A stretch of DNA of 64,000 nucleotides, from contig NZ_JBFRFW010000003.1 in NCBI RefSeq assembly GCF_052115025.1, forward strand, positions 248,001-312,000, read 5' to 3'. A model generated the notes under the pieces. The model was not told the DNA's origin, did not search any database, and saw only the letters and a list, made by a program, of their open reading frames with translations. The DNA is from Bradyrhizobium_A sp052115025. Its GTDB lineage: Bacteria > Pseudomonadota > Alphaproteobacteria > Rhizobiales > Xanthobacteraceae. The first letter of the stretch is position 1. Each line of letters begins with the position of its first letter. The translations under genes were made by a program, and so were the position numbers. This document shows positions 27,750 to 35,616 of this stretch, piece after piece.

Positions 27750-28454
27750 TCAGTCCGCGAGGCCCGCCAGCACCTCGGCGAGCGGAACAACGCCCGTCAT
27801 CGCCTTGGACGCCGGCAGCGCCGCGCCATCCTCGACCGCCAGCGCGAAACGCACCGCCGGATCCGCTTTGAGCCGCGCCCGCAGCGCGCGGATTTTCGGG
27901 GTGGCCTCCGGCGCAATCGCCTGATGGAAATCGGCCCAGCGCGCCACCCCGACGAACACGGCATCCGCCAGCGTCGGCCGGTCACCGAGCAGGTAGGGGC
28001 TGTCGCCGATCATCGCCTCGAGCTGGGCATGGCGGCGACCGACCAGGTCGCGGCCGAAGCGGCGCAGCGCGTGGCGGTAAGCCTCGTCTCCGTCCGCCAT
28101 CTCCAGCGCCACCCACAGCGGACTGAAGGCGGCGGTGAAGCCGGTGTTGAGGAAGGCGACGATCTGGTGCAGGCGGTCGGCCTGGGCCGTACCCGGCGCA
28201 AAACTGATGCGTCGCTCACCGTCGCGGGCCTCGAGCCAGAGCGCGATCGCCATGGTCTCGCTCAGCGGCGGCGCGTCGGCGGTGACCAGCACCGGCGTCT
28301 CGCGCCGGCCATTGATGCGGCCAAAGGCGTCGGTCAGCATGTCATCGGGCATGTGCACCCGCGACAGGCGATAAGGTTGCCCCAGCCATTCGAATGCGGC
28401 AACGAGGCCGAGCGAGCTGCCCAGCGGGAAGCCCGTCAGTAGGGTCGGTGTCAT
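27750..28454 (-). CDS. Glutathione S-transferase family protein
   Basis: The 234-residue protein has a thioredoxin-like N-terminal domain (about residues 1-80, RRETPVLVTADAPPLSETMAIALWL, with the Ser-Glu-Thr glutathione-contact segment). An all-helical C-terminal domain follows, with the N-capping motif LLGDRPTLADAVFVG. GSTs conjugate or reduce electrophiles. GGAG lies 6 bases before the ATG. It diverges from an HxlR regulator, which is the likely controller. Confidence 0.87.
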   Translation of the reverse strand: MTPTLLTGFPLGSSLGLVAAFEWLGQPYRLSRVHMPDDMLTDAFGRINGRRETPVLVTADAPPLSETMAIALWLEARDGERRISFAPGTAQADRLHQIVAFLNTGFTAAFSPLWVALEMADGDEAYRHALRRFGRDLVGRRHAQLEAMIGDSPYLLGDRPTLADAVFVGVARWADFHQAIAPEATPKIRALRARLKADPAVRFALAVEDGAALPASKAMTGVVPLAEVLAGLAD

Positions 28455-28575
28455 GATGTCTCCGTGAATCCGTCAGGTTCACGCCGCGGCGTGACGCGAA
28501 CTTAAGGGCGCGCCGCTTGAAGTAAATGACGCACAAAAATGTAACCGGAGACCCGTGCGCTGAACGCGAGGTTGC

Positions 28576-28606
28576 TGCAATGATGCGGCCCACGCGCATC
28601 ATGGCA
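28576..28606. promoter_or_regulatory. Long palindrome between GST and HxlR genes
   Basis: The core ATGATGCG-GCCCACG-CGCATCAT is a perfect 8-bp inverted repeat. It extends to 12-bp arms with one mismatch. It lies in the 232-base divergent spacer and is a candidate operator for the HxlR protein. Confidence 0.45.
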
Positions 28607-28686
28607 TGGCCCTGAGGCCTTTCACGTCGCGGGCTCGTACATAGCTTGCCGAGAGCACAACGAAGTTACGAAGCAGGATACTGGTA

Positions 28687-29061
28687 ATGCTGGACGTCGT
28701 ATCGAACTGCCCGATCGAAGAAGCGATGCGCGTGCTCAGCGGCCGCTGGCCGACGCTGCTGCTGTACTATCTCAAGGACCGGCCCAAGCGCTTCAGCGAG
28801 CTAAGGCGCGACAACCCCACGATCTCCCACCGCATCCTGACGCTGGAGCTGCGCAAGCTCGAGCAGGCCGGCATCGTCACGCGCACCGCGCAGGGCGGCT
28901 TTCCGTTGCATGTGGAATACGACCTGACCGCGCACGGCCGCGCGCTGGTGCCGCTGATCGACTCGCTCGGAACCTGGTGGAGCGCTGCGCGAGCTAGCGG
29001 CGCGGTGCCGCCGGCGCAGCGCCGCCCGCACACACAAAGTCGATCGCCCGTCGCGCAATGA
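28687..29061 (+). CDS. HxlR family transcriptional regulator
   Basis: The 124-residue winged-helix protein has the HxlR pattern: CPIEEAMRVLSGRWPTLLLYYL with the sensor-type Cys at residue 8, RFSELRRDNPTISHRILTLELRKLE, and the wing YDLTAHGRALVPLI. HxlR proteins respond to electrophiles, quinones or aldehydes, often through the N-terminal Cys. AGGA lies 8 bases before the ATG. It diverges from the GST gene, a likely target. Its last 68 bases overlap the end of the convergent TetR gene. Confidence 0.9.
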   Translation: MLDVVSNCPIEEAMRVLSGRWPTLLLYYLKDRPKRFSELRRDNPTISHRILTLELRKLEQAGIVTRTAQGGFPLHVEYDLTAHGRALVPLIDSLGTWWSAARASGAVPPAQRRPHTQSRSPVAQ

Positions 29062-29710
29062 CCTCGAGGTCGGCGCGCGGCGTCCAGGCGCGCGCGCGGA
29101 TCGCGATGGTGTGGATGGCGGAGCCGGCGACCTGCACCAGCAACTCGACATCGGTGTCCGCCGGCAGCTCGCCGCGCGCGATCGCAAGCTCGAGCAGCTT
29201 GCGCAGCGCCTTGTCGGTCGCCGCCAGCGCGCGCAGCACGGTGCCGCGGATCTCCGGATCCGCCATCGCCTCGGAGCCCGCCGTCATCACCGTGAAACAG
29301 CCGCGCGGACCGTGCTCGCCGGCGAGATAGACGTCGAGCGCAGTCGCGAAGATGCGCTCCATCGACTGGCGCAGCGTCAGCGCCGGATCGAACGCGGTGG
29401 CGAACTGGCCGCCGACGTCGTCACGGTAGTGTTCATAGGCTTTCAGGAACAGCTCGCGCTTGTCGCCGAACGCGCCATAGAGGCTGGGGCGGTTGATCCC
29501 CATCGCCGCGCTGAGATCGTCGAGCGAGGTCGCCGCATAGCCGCCGTCGCGAAAGCGGTCGAGCGCCCGCGCCAGCGCCACCTCTGGCGTGAACGCGCGT
29601 GGCCGGCCGCGCTTGCGCACGGGCGCGGTTTCGGCCGCCGCATCTGCCCGCAGCGCGGCGTCGTCCCCGACGGGCGGCTTGGATGGCGGTCCATTTCTTT
29701 TTTGTACCAT
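28994..29710 (-). CDS. TetR family transcriptional regulator
   Basis: The 238-residue protein has a Lys/Arg-rich N-terminal tail (KRGRPRAF) and the TetR helix-turn-helix ALDRFRDGGYAATSLDDLSAAMGINRPSLYGAFGDKRELF. The C-terminal domain resembles the TetR_C group found with GST and reductase genes. I choose ATG 29710, with AAGGA about 11 bases upstream. It diverges from a GST gene across 95 bases. That spacer contains an inverted pair of TGTACC half-sites. Its 3' end overlaps the HxlR gene by 68 bases. Confidence 0.88.
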   Translation of the reverse strand: MVQKRNGPPSKPPVGDDAALRADAAAETAPVRKRGRPRAFTPEVALARALDRFRDGGYAATSLDDLSAAMGINRPSLYGAFGDKRELFLKAYEHYRDDVGGQFATAFDPALTLRQSMERIFATALDVYLAGEHGPRGCFTVMTAGSEAMADPEIRGTVLRALAATDKALRKLLELAIARGELPADTDVELLVQVAGSAIHTIAIRARAWTPRADLEVIARRAIDFVCAGGAAPAAPRR

Positions 29711-29756
29711 TTCGCAAGAAATCCTTGACCGCATCTATTTTATGCGAGACGGTACA
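29703..29756. promoter_or_regulatory. Inverted half-sites in the TetR/GST spacer
   Basis: TGTACCATTTCGCA (29703-29716) and TGCGAGACGGTACA (29743-29756) are inverted with 12 of 14 matches and 26 bases between them. The left copy overlaps the TetR start codon. They may be two binding half-sites for the TetR protein. Confidence 0.4.
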
Positions 29757-29805
29757 TAAATTAAACCCCAAACCGTTCGCCGCAAACCCTCAAGGGAGAT
29801 ACGTC

Positions 29806-30447
29806 ATGGACCTTTATTTTTCGCCCCTCGCCTGCTCGATGGCGACCCGTATCGCGCTATACGAAGCTGGTGCCGATGCGACCTACCTGGAGGTCGATCC
29901 CAAGACCAAGCAGGTGCAGCGCGATGGCTCTGATTTCAGGGACGTCAATTCGCTCGGCCTCGTGCCGACGCTGCGCACCGACGACGACGTGGTGCTGACC
30001 GAGAATGCCGCGATCCTGCAATATGTCGCCGAGCGTTTTCCCGGCGCTGGGATGGCCGCCGAGAATGCGCAGGAGCGCGCCCGCCTGCAGCAGTGGCTGT
30101 GCTTCATCGGCACCGAGCTGCACAAGGGGCTGTTCTTGCCGCTGCTCGACCGCAAGGCGCCGGCCGACGTGCACGCCTACACGCTGAAGAAATACCTGTC
30201 GCGGCTCGACTACCTCAACCGCTATCTCGATGGCCGCGCGTTCGTGCTCGACCACTTCAGCGTCGCCGACGCCTATCTCGCCACCGTGCTGAACTGGAGC
30301 ATGGCCACCCCGATGATCGACTTCAAGGCGTATCCGGCGGTGACCGCGTATCTGACCCGCATGCGGGCGCGGCCCAGCATCGCCCGCGCCATGGCCGAGG
30401 AGCTCGAGCTCTATAAGGCCGAGATCGCCCGTCACAAGGCGGCTTGA
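29806..30447 (+). CDS. Glutathione S-transferase
   Basis: The 213-residue GST has an N-terminal thioredoxin fold (MDLYFSPLACSMATRIALYEAG, with the Ser/Cys pair of the beta/GstA-like group, and DDDVVLTENAAILQYVAERFPG). The C-terminal domain carries FVLDHFSVADAYLATVLNW. AAGGGAG lies before ATG 29806. It is divergent from the TetR gene and probably repressed by it. Confidence 0.92.
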   Translation: MDLYFSPLACSMATRIALYEAGADATYLEVDPKTKQVQRDGSDFRDVNSLGLVPTLRTDDDVVLTENAAILQYVAERFPGAGMAAENAQERARLQQWLCFIGTELHKGLFLPLLDRKAPADVHAYTLKKYLSRLDYLNRYLDGRAFVLDHFSVADAYLATVLNWSMATPMIDFKAYPAVTAYLTRMRARPSIARAMAEELELYKAEIARHKAA

Positions 30448-30538
30448 ACCCTGCGTCCCGACGGTCGCGACTAAACCTTGCTGGACCAAACCGCTGGACC
30501 AGACCTTGGCGGCGACGCGCATCCCCCTGCGCGTGCCG

Positions 30539-31102
30539 CTACTTTTCCGACAGCAGCCGCGCCCGCGCCGCGGCAAGCGCCCGCGTGAACACTTTGGTGT
30601 CGTCGAGGGCCCGCGTCAGCACCAGCGCGCCCTGGATCGCCAGCACGGTCTGTTCGGCCATCTGGCGCGCCACCGTCTTGTCGTGGCCGAGCTTGCGCAG
30701 CGCCGCGGCCAGCGCCTCGATCCAGCCGGCGAAATAGCCTTTCACCGCGTCCGCGAACAGATCGCGCGCGGCGCCGAGCGCCACCACGCCGACCAGGCAG
30801 ACCCGCTGCCCGGAGCGAAAATAGTCGTCGACGGATGCGAACATTGCGGCAATGCCGGCGGCCGGATCCGCGGCGGCGCGCAGCGGCGTGTAGATGCGGT
30901 CGGCGAACCAGCCGTCGACCGCGGCCAGCACCTCCCGCGCCATCTGCTCCTTGCCGCCGGGAAAGAAGTTGTAGAGGCTGCCCTTGCCGAGCCCGGTCGC
31001 CTCCGAGATCAGCGCCAGCGTCGCGCCCTCGTAGCCATGGGCGCGAAACACCTCCGCCAGTTGCGGCAGCACATCGGCCCGCTCCGCAATCACTCTCGCC
31101 AT
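30539..31102 (-). CDS. TetR family transcriptional regulator
   Basis: The 187-residue repressor has the helix-turn-helix FRAHGYEGATLALISEATGLGKGSLYNFFPGGKEQM. The C-terminal domain resembles the TetR_C_7/YcdC-like group (KGYFAGWIEALAAALRKLG). It starts 18 bases after the stop codon of the DUF1348 gene and is probably co-transcribed with it. The tandem palindromes upstream of that gene are its likely binding sites. Confidence 0.88.
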   Translation of the reverse strand: MARVIAERADVLPQLAEVFRAHGYEGATLALISEATGLGKGSLYNFFPGGKEQMAREVLAAVDGWFADRIYTPLRAAADPAAGIAAMFASVDDYFRSGQRVCLVGVVALGAARDLFADAVKGYFAGWIEALAAALRKLGHDKTVARQMAEQTVLAIQGALVLTRALDDTKVFTRALAAARARLLSEK

Positions 31103-31120
31103 CGTCTCAATTGCTCCGTC

Positions 31121-31588
31121 TCACTCCGGCGTGTCGCCGAGGCCTGCCACATCCGCCGGGCGCGGCCCCGGCGCCGCCCAGTGGAAGCGGCGCTCGCTCT
31201 CCCGGATCGCGACATCATTGATGCTGGCCTCGCGCCTCCGCATCAAGCCGGCGTCGTCGAATTCCCACTGCTCGTTGCCGTAGGAGCGGTGCCACTGCCC
31301 CGCGGCGTCATGCCATTCATACTGGAAACGCACCGCGATGCGGTTGCCGTCAAACGCCCACAGATCCTTGATCAGGCGATAGTCGTGCTCCTTCTCCCAC
31401 TTGCGGGTGAGGAAGGCGACGATCGCGGCGCGGCCGACCACGAACTCGGAGCGATTTCGCCACCGGCTGTCCTCGGTGTAGGCGAGCGCCACGCGCGCGG
31501 GATCGCGCGAGTTCCAGGCATCCTCGGCCATGCGGACCTTCTGGATGGCGGTGTCACGGGTGAACGGCGGCAGCGGCGGGCGGGACAT
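31121..31588 (-). CDS. DUF1348 family (NTF2-like fold) protein
   Basis: The 155-residue protein matches DUF1348: a start of RPPLPPFTRDTAIQKV, then AEDAWNSRDPARVALAYT, RWRNRSEFVVGRAAI and RFQYEWHDAAGQWHRSYGNEQWEFD. The family has a nuclear-transport-factor-2 fold; function unknown. AGGAG lies 7 bases before ATG 31588. It is the first gene of a two-gene operon with tetR. Two tandem TTGTAC-type palindromes lie 17-53 bases upstream. Confidence 0.87.
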   Translation of the reverse strand: MSRPPLPPFTRDTAIQKVRMAEDAWNSRDPARVALAYTEDSRWRNRSEFVVGRAAIVAFLTRKWEKEHDYRLIKDLWAFDGNRIAVRFQYEWHDAAGQWHRSYGNEQWEFDDAGLMRRREASINDVAIRESERRFHWAAPGPRPADVAGLGDTPE

Positions 31589-31604
31589 GCAACATCTCCT
31601 GGCT

Positions 31605-31641
31605 TTGTACTGATAGGTACAATTTGTACCCATCGGTCCAA
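31605..31641. promoter_or_regulatory. Two tandem TetR-type palindromes
   Basis: Site 1 is TTGTAC-TGATAG-GTACAA (31605-31622). Site 2 is TTGTACC-CATC-GGTCCAA (31624-31641, one mismatch). Their centres are 19 bases apart, about two helix turns, directly before the DUF1348-tetR operon and in the spacer shared with the divergent GFA gene. Confidence 0.65.
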
Positions 31642-31707
31642 TTCGTCAAGTCTATTTCACGGAGTGCCCGATCCGTTTATGGGAAGGGCCCGAGACGGAG
31701 ACCATCG

Positions 31708-32130
31708 ATGACAGAACGCGTGGCAGCCTGCGCCTGCGGCCAGCTCCAGATCCGCTGCAGCGGCGAGCCCGCGCTGGTGCCGCTCTGCCACTGCGTGCAG
31801 TGCCAGCGCCGCACCGGCAGTCCATTCGGCGTCGGTGCCTTCTTCGACGCCGCGGCGACCGCCGTGTCCGGCGCATCACGCCGCTGGCAGCGCACCGCCG
31901 ACAGCGGCCACACGGTCACATTCCATTTCTGCGAAACCTGCGGGTCGAGTGTGTATTGGCACGCGGCGAAGCTGCCGGACCACATCGGCGTCGCGGTCGG
32001 CTGCTTCGCCGACCCGCAGTTTCAGATGCCGACGCTGGAAGCCTATGGCGAGCGGCGCCATCGCTGGGTGGCGGATCTTCAGACCTGCCGCGTGGCGGCA
32101 GCGCCCGGCACTCAGGATCCCGAGTCCTGA
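31708..32130 (+). CDS. GFA family (glutathione-dependent formaldehyde-activating-like) protein
   Basis: The 140-residue zinc protein has the GFA cysteine pattern: CACGQLQIRC, then CHCVQCQRRTGSPFG, then FHFCETCGSSVYW. The family binds two zincs and some members are linked to S-hydroxymethylglutathione formation. ATG 31708 has CGGAG 6-7 bases upstream. It diverges from the DUF1348-tetR operon and may share its operator. Its 3' end overlaps ybgC by 19 bases in convergent orientation. Confidence 0.88.
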   Translation: MTERVAACACGQLQIRCSGEPALVPLCHCVQCQRRTGSPFGVGAFFDAAATAVSGASRRWQRTADSGHTVTFHFCETCGSSVYWHAAKLPDHIGVAVGCFADPQFQMPTLEAYGERRHRWVADLQTCRVAAAPGTQDPES

Positions 32131-32573
32131 TCCGCCTTCATGGCGATGCGCAGCGCCTTCGGGATTGGCCGTGCCCGGCCGCCGGAGACGAATGCGACCT
32201 TCACCCTGGCCTCGACCAGAACCTCGTCGCCACGACGCACCTGCTGCGCGAGGGTGATGGACGCGCCCTTCACCTCCACCGGCGTCGTCGACACCTCCAA
32301 CAGGTCATCCATGCGTGCCGGCCGCAGATAGTCGATCTGCATGGCGCGCACCACGAAGGCGAACCCCGGCGCCTCGGCCTCGGCGGCGGCAAACAGCGCG
32401 TGCTGGTCGGCGCCGAGCAGGCGCAGGTAGTTGGTGCGGCCACGCTCCATGAAGCGCAGGTAGTTGGCGTGATAGACGATGCCGGTGAAATCGGTGTCCT
32501 CGTAATAGACACGGACCAGCATGACATGCCGGCCATCGACGATGCGGCCGTCGAGCGCTGCAGAATCAGCCAT
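32112..32573 (-). CDS. ybgC: Tol-Pal-associated acyl-CoA thioesterase YbgC
   Basis: The 153-residue hot-dog-fold thioesterase has the 4HBT active-site segment YYEDTDFTGIVYHANYLRFMERGRTNYL with the catalytic Asp. It hydrolyses acyl-CoA or acyl-ACP and is usually encoded next to tolQ. Here it is the last gene of the ruv unit and overlaps the nudix gene by 8 bases; tolQ lies 13.5 kb downstream. Confidence 0.94.
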   Translation of the reverse strand: MADSAALDGRIVDGRHVMLVRVYYEDTDFTGIVYHANYLRFMERGRTNYLRLLGADQHALFAAAEAEAPGFAFVVRAMQIDYLRPARMDDLLEVSTTPVEVKGASITLAQQVRRGDEVLVEARVKVAFVSGGRARPIPKALRIAMKADQDSGS

Positions 32574-32979
32574 GGCCCGCCACCTGCTTCGCGGCCAGCG
32601 GCAGCACGTGATCGCGCGTCAGCGGCGCAATGCAGATGTCCGGCGGCGACGCCGGATCGACCCAGATCATGTCGGCGATCTCGGCGCGCGGCGTGATGGC
32701 GCCGGTGACGGACGCCGCATAGACCGCCGCGCGCACCCGCCAGCCGGTCTCGTTGGCGGCCGCCGCCTCGAAGGTGCCGAGCGCACGCACAGATCCCTCC
32801 ACCGGGATGCAGCCCAGCTCCTCGTCGAGCTCGCGGGCCAGCGCCGTGACGTCGTCCTCGCCGGCATCGCGCTTGCCGCCCGGCTGCATGAACGCCGCCG
32901 TGCCGCGCTTGCGCACCAGCAGCACTCGCCCGGCGGCATCACGGATCAGCGCGGCGACCACCTCGACCGTCGGCGTCAT
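32566..32979 (-). CDS. Nudix hydrolase
   Basis: The 137-residue protein has a Nudix box GGKRDAGEDDVTALARELDEELG that matches the GX5EX7REUXEEXGU pattern. Such enzymes hydrolyse nucleoside diphosphates linked to another group; substrate unknown, with MutT-like housecleaning possible. Its ATG overlaps the ruvB stop (ATGA). It overlaps ybgC by 8 bases at the other end. Confidence 0.92.
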   Translation of the reverse strand: MTPTVEVVAALIRDAAGRVLLVRKRGTAAFMQPGGKRDAGEDDVTALARELDEELGCIPVEGSVRALGTFEAAAANETGWRVRAAVYAASVTGAITPRAEIADMIWVDPASPPDICIAPLTRDHVLPLAAKQVAGHG

Positions 32980-34022
32980 GCGTCGTCGTCCTCGTTGAAC
33001 AGGCCGAACTGCGAGGGATCACGCGACGGCTCGGCGATGCCGAGATGGCGGAAGGCGTGCGAGGTCAAAAGTCGGCCACGCGGCGTGCGCTGGATCAGGC
33101 CGCACTGGATCAGGTAGGGCTCGATGATGTCCTCGATGGCGTCGCGCGGCTCCGACAGCGCCGCCGCCATGGTCTCGACGCCCACGGGGCCGCCGCCATA
33201 ATTGAGCGCGATGGTGGTGAGGTAGCGGCGGTCCATGGCGTCGAGCCCGGCGGCATCGACCTCGAGCGCTCTCAGCGCCTTGTCGGCGATGGCGCGGTCG
33301 ACCGCGTCGGCATCGGCGACCGAGGCGAAGTCGCGGACCCGGCGCAGCAGGCGGCCGGCGATGCGCGGCGTGCCGCGCGCGCGGCGGGCGATCTCGTTGG
33401 CGCCGTCCGGCGTCATGCCAAGGCCGAGCACCCGCGCGCCGCGCACCACGATCTTTTCCAGTTCCTCGATGGTGTAGAAGTTCAGCCGCACCGGAATCCC
33501 GAAGCGGTCGCGCAACGGATTGGTCAGCAGGCCCGCGCGCGTGGTGGCGCCGACCAGGGTGAACTTCGACAGGTCGATTTTCACCGAACGCGCCGCCGGC
33601 CCCTCGCCGATGATCAGGTCGAGCTGGAAATCCTCCATCGCCGGATAGAGCACTTCCTCCACCGCCGGGTTGAGGCGGTGGATCTCGTCGATGAACAGCA
33701 CGTCGCGCTCTTCGAGATTGGTGAGCAGCGCCGCAAGGTCACCGGCTTTGGCGATCACCGGCCCCGAGGTGGCGCGGAAGCCGACCCCGAGCTCGCGGGC
33801 GACGATCTGCGCCAGCGTGGTCTTGCCGAGCCCGGGAGGACCGACGAACAGCACATGGTCGAGCGCCTCGCCGCGCTTGCGCGCGGCATCGATGAACACC
33901 TGCAGGTTGGCGCGCGCCTGCGCCTGTCCGACGAACTCGGACAGATTCTGCGGCCGCATCGCCGTGTCACCGATGTCGTCGGTACGGCGCTCCGGCGTGA
34001 TCAGGCGGCTGTCGGCGCTCAC
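32976..34022 (-). CDS. ruvB: Holliday junction branch-migration ATPase RuvB
   Basis: The 348-residue AAA+ motor has Walker A GPPGLGKTTL, Walker B FIDEIHRLNP, sensor 1 LVGATTRAG and the C-terminal winged helix ending RGRLLTSHAFRHLG. RuvB hexamers drive branch migration with RuvA. It starts at GTG 34022, overlapping the deaminase stop by 4 bases, and overlaps the nudix gene by 4 bases. Confidence 0.98.
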   Translation of the reverse strand: MSADSRLITPERRTDDIGDTAMRPQNLSEFVGQAQARANLQVFIDAARKRGEALDHVLFVGPPGLGKTTLAQIVARELGVGFRATSGPVIAKAGDLAALLTNLEERDVLFIDEIHRLNPAVEEVLYPAMEDFQLDLIIGEGPAARSVKIDLSKFTLVGATTRAGLLTNPLRDRFGIPVRLNFYTIEELEKIVVRGARVLGLGMTPDGANEIARRARGTPRIAGRLLRRVRDFASVADADAVDRAIADKALRALEVDAAGLDAMDRRYLTTIALNYGGGPVGVETMAAALSEPRDAIEDIIEPYLIQCGLIQRTPRGRLLTSHAFRHLGIAEPSRDPSQFGLFNEDDDA

Positions 34023-34441
34023 TCGCTCCCCCGGCGGTACTTGTTGGGCAGCAGCTCGGCGACGGTCGTCACCATCGGCGCGCCGTTGCCGGGCACGATG
34101 ACCCGCGCCCTGGCGTCATAGTCGTAGATCAGCTCGCGGCAGATGCCGCAGGGCGACACCACCGCGATATCGCCGGGCTCGTCGGGCTTGGGATGGCGCA
34201 CCGCGACGATGGTCTCGATGCCGTGATCGCCGGTCTCGGTGATGGCGCGGCCGATCGCGATCGCCTCGGCGCACACCGCGATGCGGCCGATATAGGCGTC
34301 GATATTGACCCCGGTGACGATGCGGCCGTCGCGCGTGCGCATCGCCGCGCCGACTTCCTGCCAGTCATTGCGATAGCGGCTGCTGATCGCGTCGGTGGCG
34401 GCGGCGATCAGTTCCTTGTCTTGCTCGCTCAGGCTGGACAC
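34019..34441 (-). CDS. Cytidine deaminase family protein
   Basis: The 140-residue zinc hydrolase has the two deaminase motifs: CAEAIAIGRA (zinc Cys and catalytic Glu) and SPCGICRELI (two zinc Cys). Length and motifs fit the cytidine/blasticidin-S deaminase group of small tetrameric enzymes. It starts at GTG 34441, 13 bases after ruvA, and overlaps ruvB by 4 bases, so it is embedded in the ruv operon. A salvage or damaged-base role is possible but not shown. Confidence 0.87.
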   Translation of the reverse strand: MSSLSEQDKELIAAATDAISSRYRNDWQEVGAAMRTRDGRIVTGVNIDAYIGRIAVCAEAIAIGRAITETGDHGIETIVAVRHPKPDEPGDIAVVSPCGICRELIYDYDARARVIVPGNGAPMVTTVAELLPNKYRRGSE

Positions 34442-34454
34442 GCAATCCGCTCCT

Positions 34455-35072
34455 TCATTTCGACAGCTCCTTCAGCCCGAGGCGAATGAGCTGCGCCGTC
34501 TCGGCGCCCTCGCCGGCGCTGCGCACGGCGGTGGCGACGGCCGCGGCCGCCTGCGGCTGACCATAGCCCAGATTGACCAGCGCCGAGATGGCGTCGGCCA
34601 CCGGCCGCGGCGCATTACGCTCCTCGATCGCACCCGACAGTTGCACCACCGCCGGATCGATCGAGGCGATCGCAGGGGCCTTGTCCTTCAGCTCGGTCAC
34701 GATGCGCTCGGCGACCTTGGGGCCGACCCCCGGGGTGCGCGCCACCGCCGCCTTGTCGCGCAGCGCGATGGCATTTGCGAGGTCGGAGGGAGGCAGGGTG
34801 CTCAGCACCGCCAGGGCAACCTTGGCGCCGACCCCCTGCACCGTCTGCAGCAGGCGGAACCACTCGCGCTCGAGATCGGTGCGAAAGCCGAACAGCTTGA
34901 TCTGGTCTTCCCGCACATAGGTCTCGATCGACAGCACAGCAGCCTCGCCCGCGCCGGGCAGGGCCTGCAGCGTGCGCGAGGCGCAGTGCACCTGATAGCC
35001 GACCCCGCCGACGTCGAGGATGACATAGTCGTCGCCGTAGGAATCGATGACGCCCTTGAGCTTGCCGATCAT
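34455..35072 (-). CDS. ruvA: Holliday junction DNA-binding protein RuvA
   Basis: The 205-residue protein has an N-terminal OB fold (MIGKLKGVIDSYGDDYVILDVGGVGYQV) and tandem helix-hairpin-helix motifs (LLQTVQGVGAKVALAVL and TPGVGPKVAERIVTELK). The C-terminal RuvB-contact domain is ALVNLGYGQPQAAAAV. It binds four-way junctions. Its ATG overlaps the ruvC stop by 4 bases. Confidence 0.97.
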   Translation of the reverse strand: MIGKLKGVIDSYGDDYVILDVGGVGYQVHCASRTLQALPGAGEAAVLSIETYVREDQIKLFGFRTDLEREWFRLLQTVQGVGAKVALAVLSTLPPSDLANAIALRDKAAVARTPGVGPKVAERIVTELKDKAPAIASIDPAVVQLSGAIEERNAPRPVADAISALVNLGYGQPQAAAAVATAVRSAGEGAETAQLIRLGLKELSK

Positions 35073-35578
35073 GACGCGGCCACCCGCAGCGTCATGGACT
35101 GACGGTGATGCGCATGGGTGATCGCGATGGCCAGCGCGTCGGCGGCGTCGGCGCTCTTCGGGGCGGCCTTCGGCAGCAGGATGCCGAGCATGACACGGAT
35201 CTGGTTCTTGTCGGCGTGGCCCGCGCCGACCACGGTCTTCTTGACCTGGTTGGGGGCGTATTCGGCCACCGAGAGCCCGAACCGCGCCGGCGTCAGCATG
35301 GCGACGCCGCGCGCCTGGCCGAGCTTGAGCGTCGCCGCGCCGTCCTTGTTGACAAAAGTCTGTTCCACCGCGGCCTCCGCCGGGCTGTATTCGCCGAGCA
35401 CCTTGGCAAGGCCGTCATGGATGGCCACCAGCCGCTCCGCCAGCGGCAGGGTGTCGGTGGGTTCGATCGAGCCGCAGCCGACATAGATCAGGCGGTTGCC
35501 GTCACTGTCGATCACCCCCCAGCCGGTGCGGCGGAGGCCGGGGTCGATGCCAAGAATACGAATCGCGCGCGACGTCAT
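35069..35578 (-). CDS. ruvC: Holliday junction endonuclease RuvC
   Basis: The 169-residue resolvase has the RNase H-like active site: Asp in ILGIDPGLRRTGWG, Glu in AAVEQTF, and Asp residues in GAGHADKNQ and SADAADALAIAITH. It cuts junctions processed by RuvAB. It is the first gene of the minus-strand unit ruvC-ruvA-deaminase-ruvB-nudix-ybgC. Confidence 0.97.
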   Translation of the reverse strand: MTSRAIRILGIDPGLRRTGWGVIDSDGNRLIYVGCGSIEPTDTLPLAERLVAIHDGLAKVLGEYSPAEAAVEQTFVNKDGAATLKLGQARGVAMLTPARFGLSVAEYAPNQVKKTVVGAGHADKNQIRVMLGILLPKAAPKSADAADALAIAITHAHHRQSMTLRVAAS

Positions 35579-35616
35579 GTCCTATGATAGCCCAAACCGC
35601 CGCACGCGTCCGTGCC

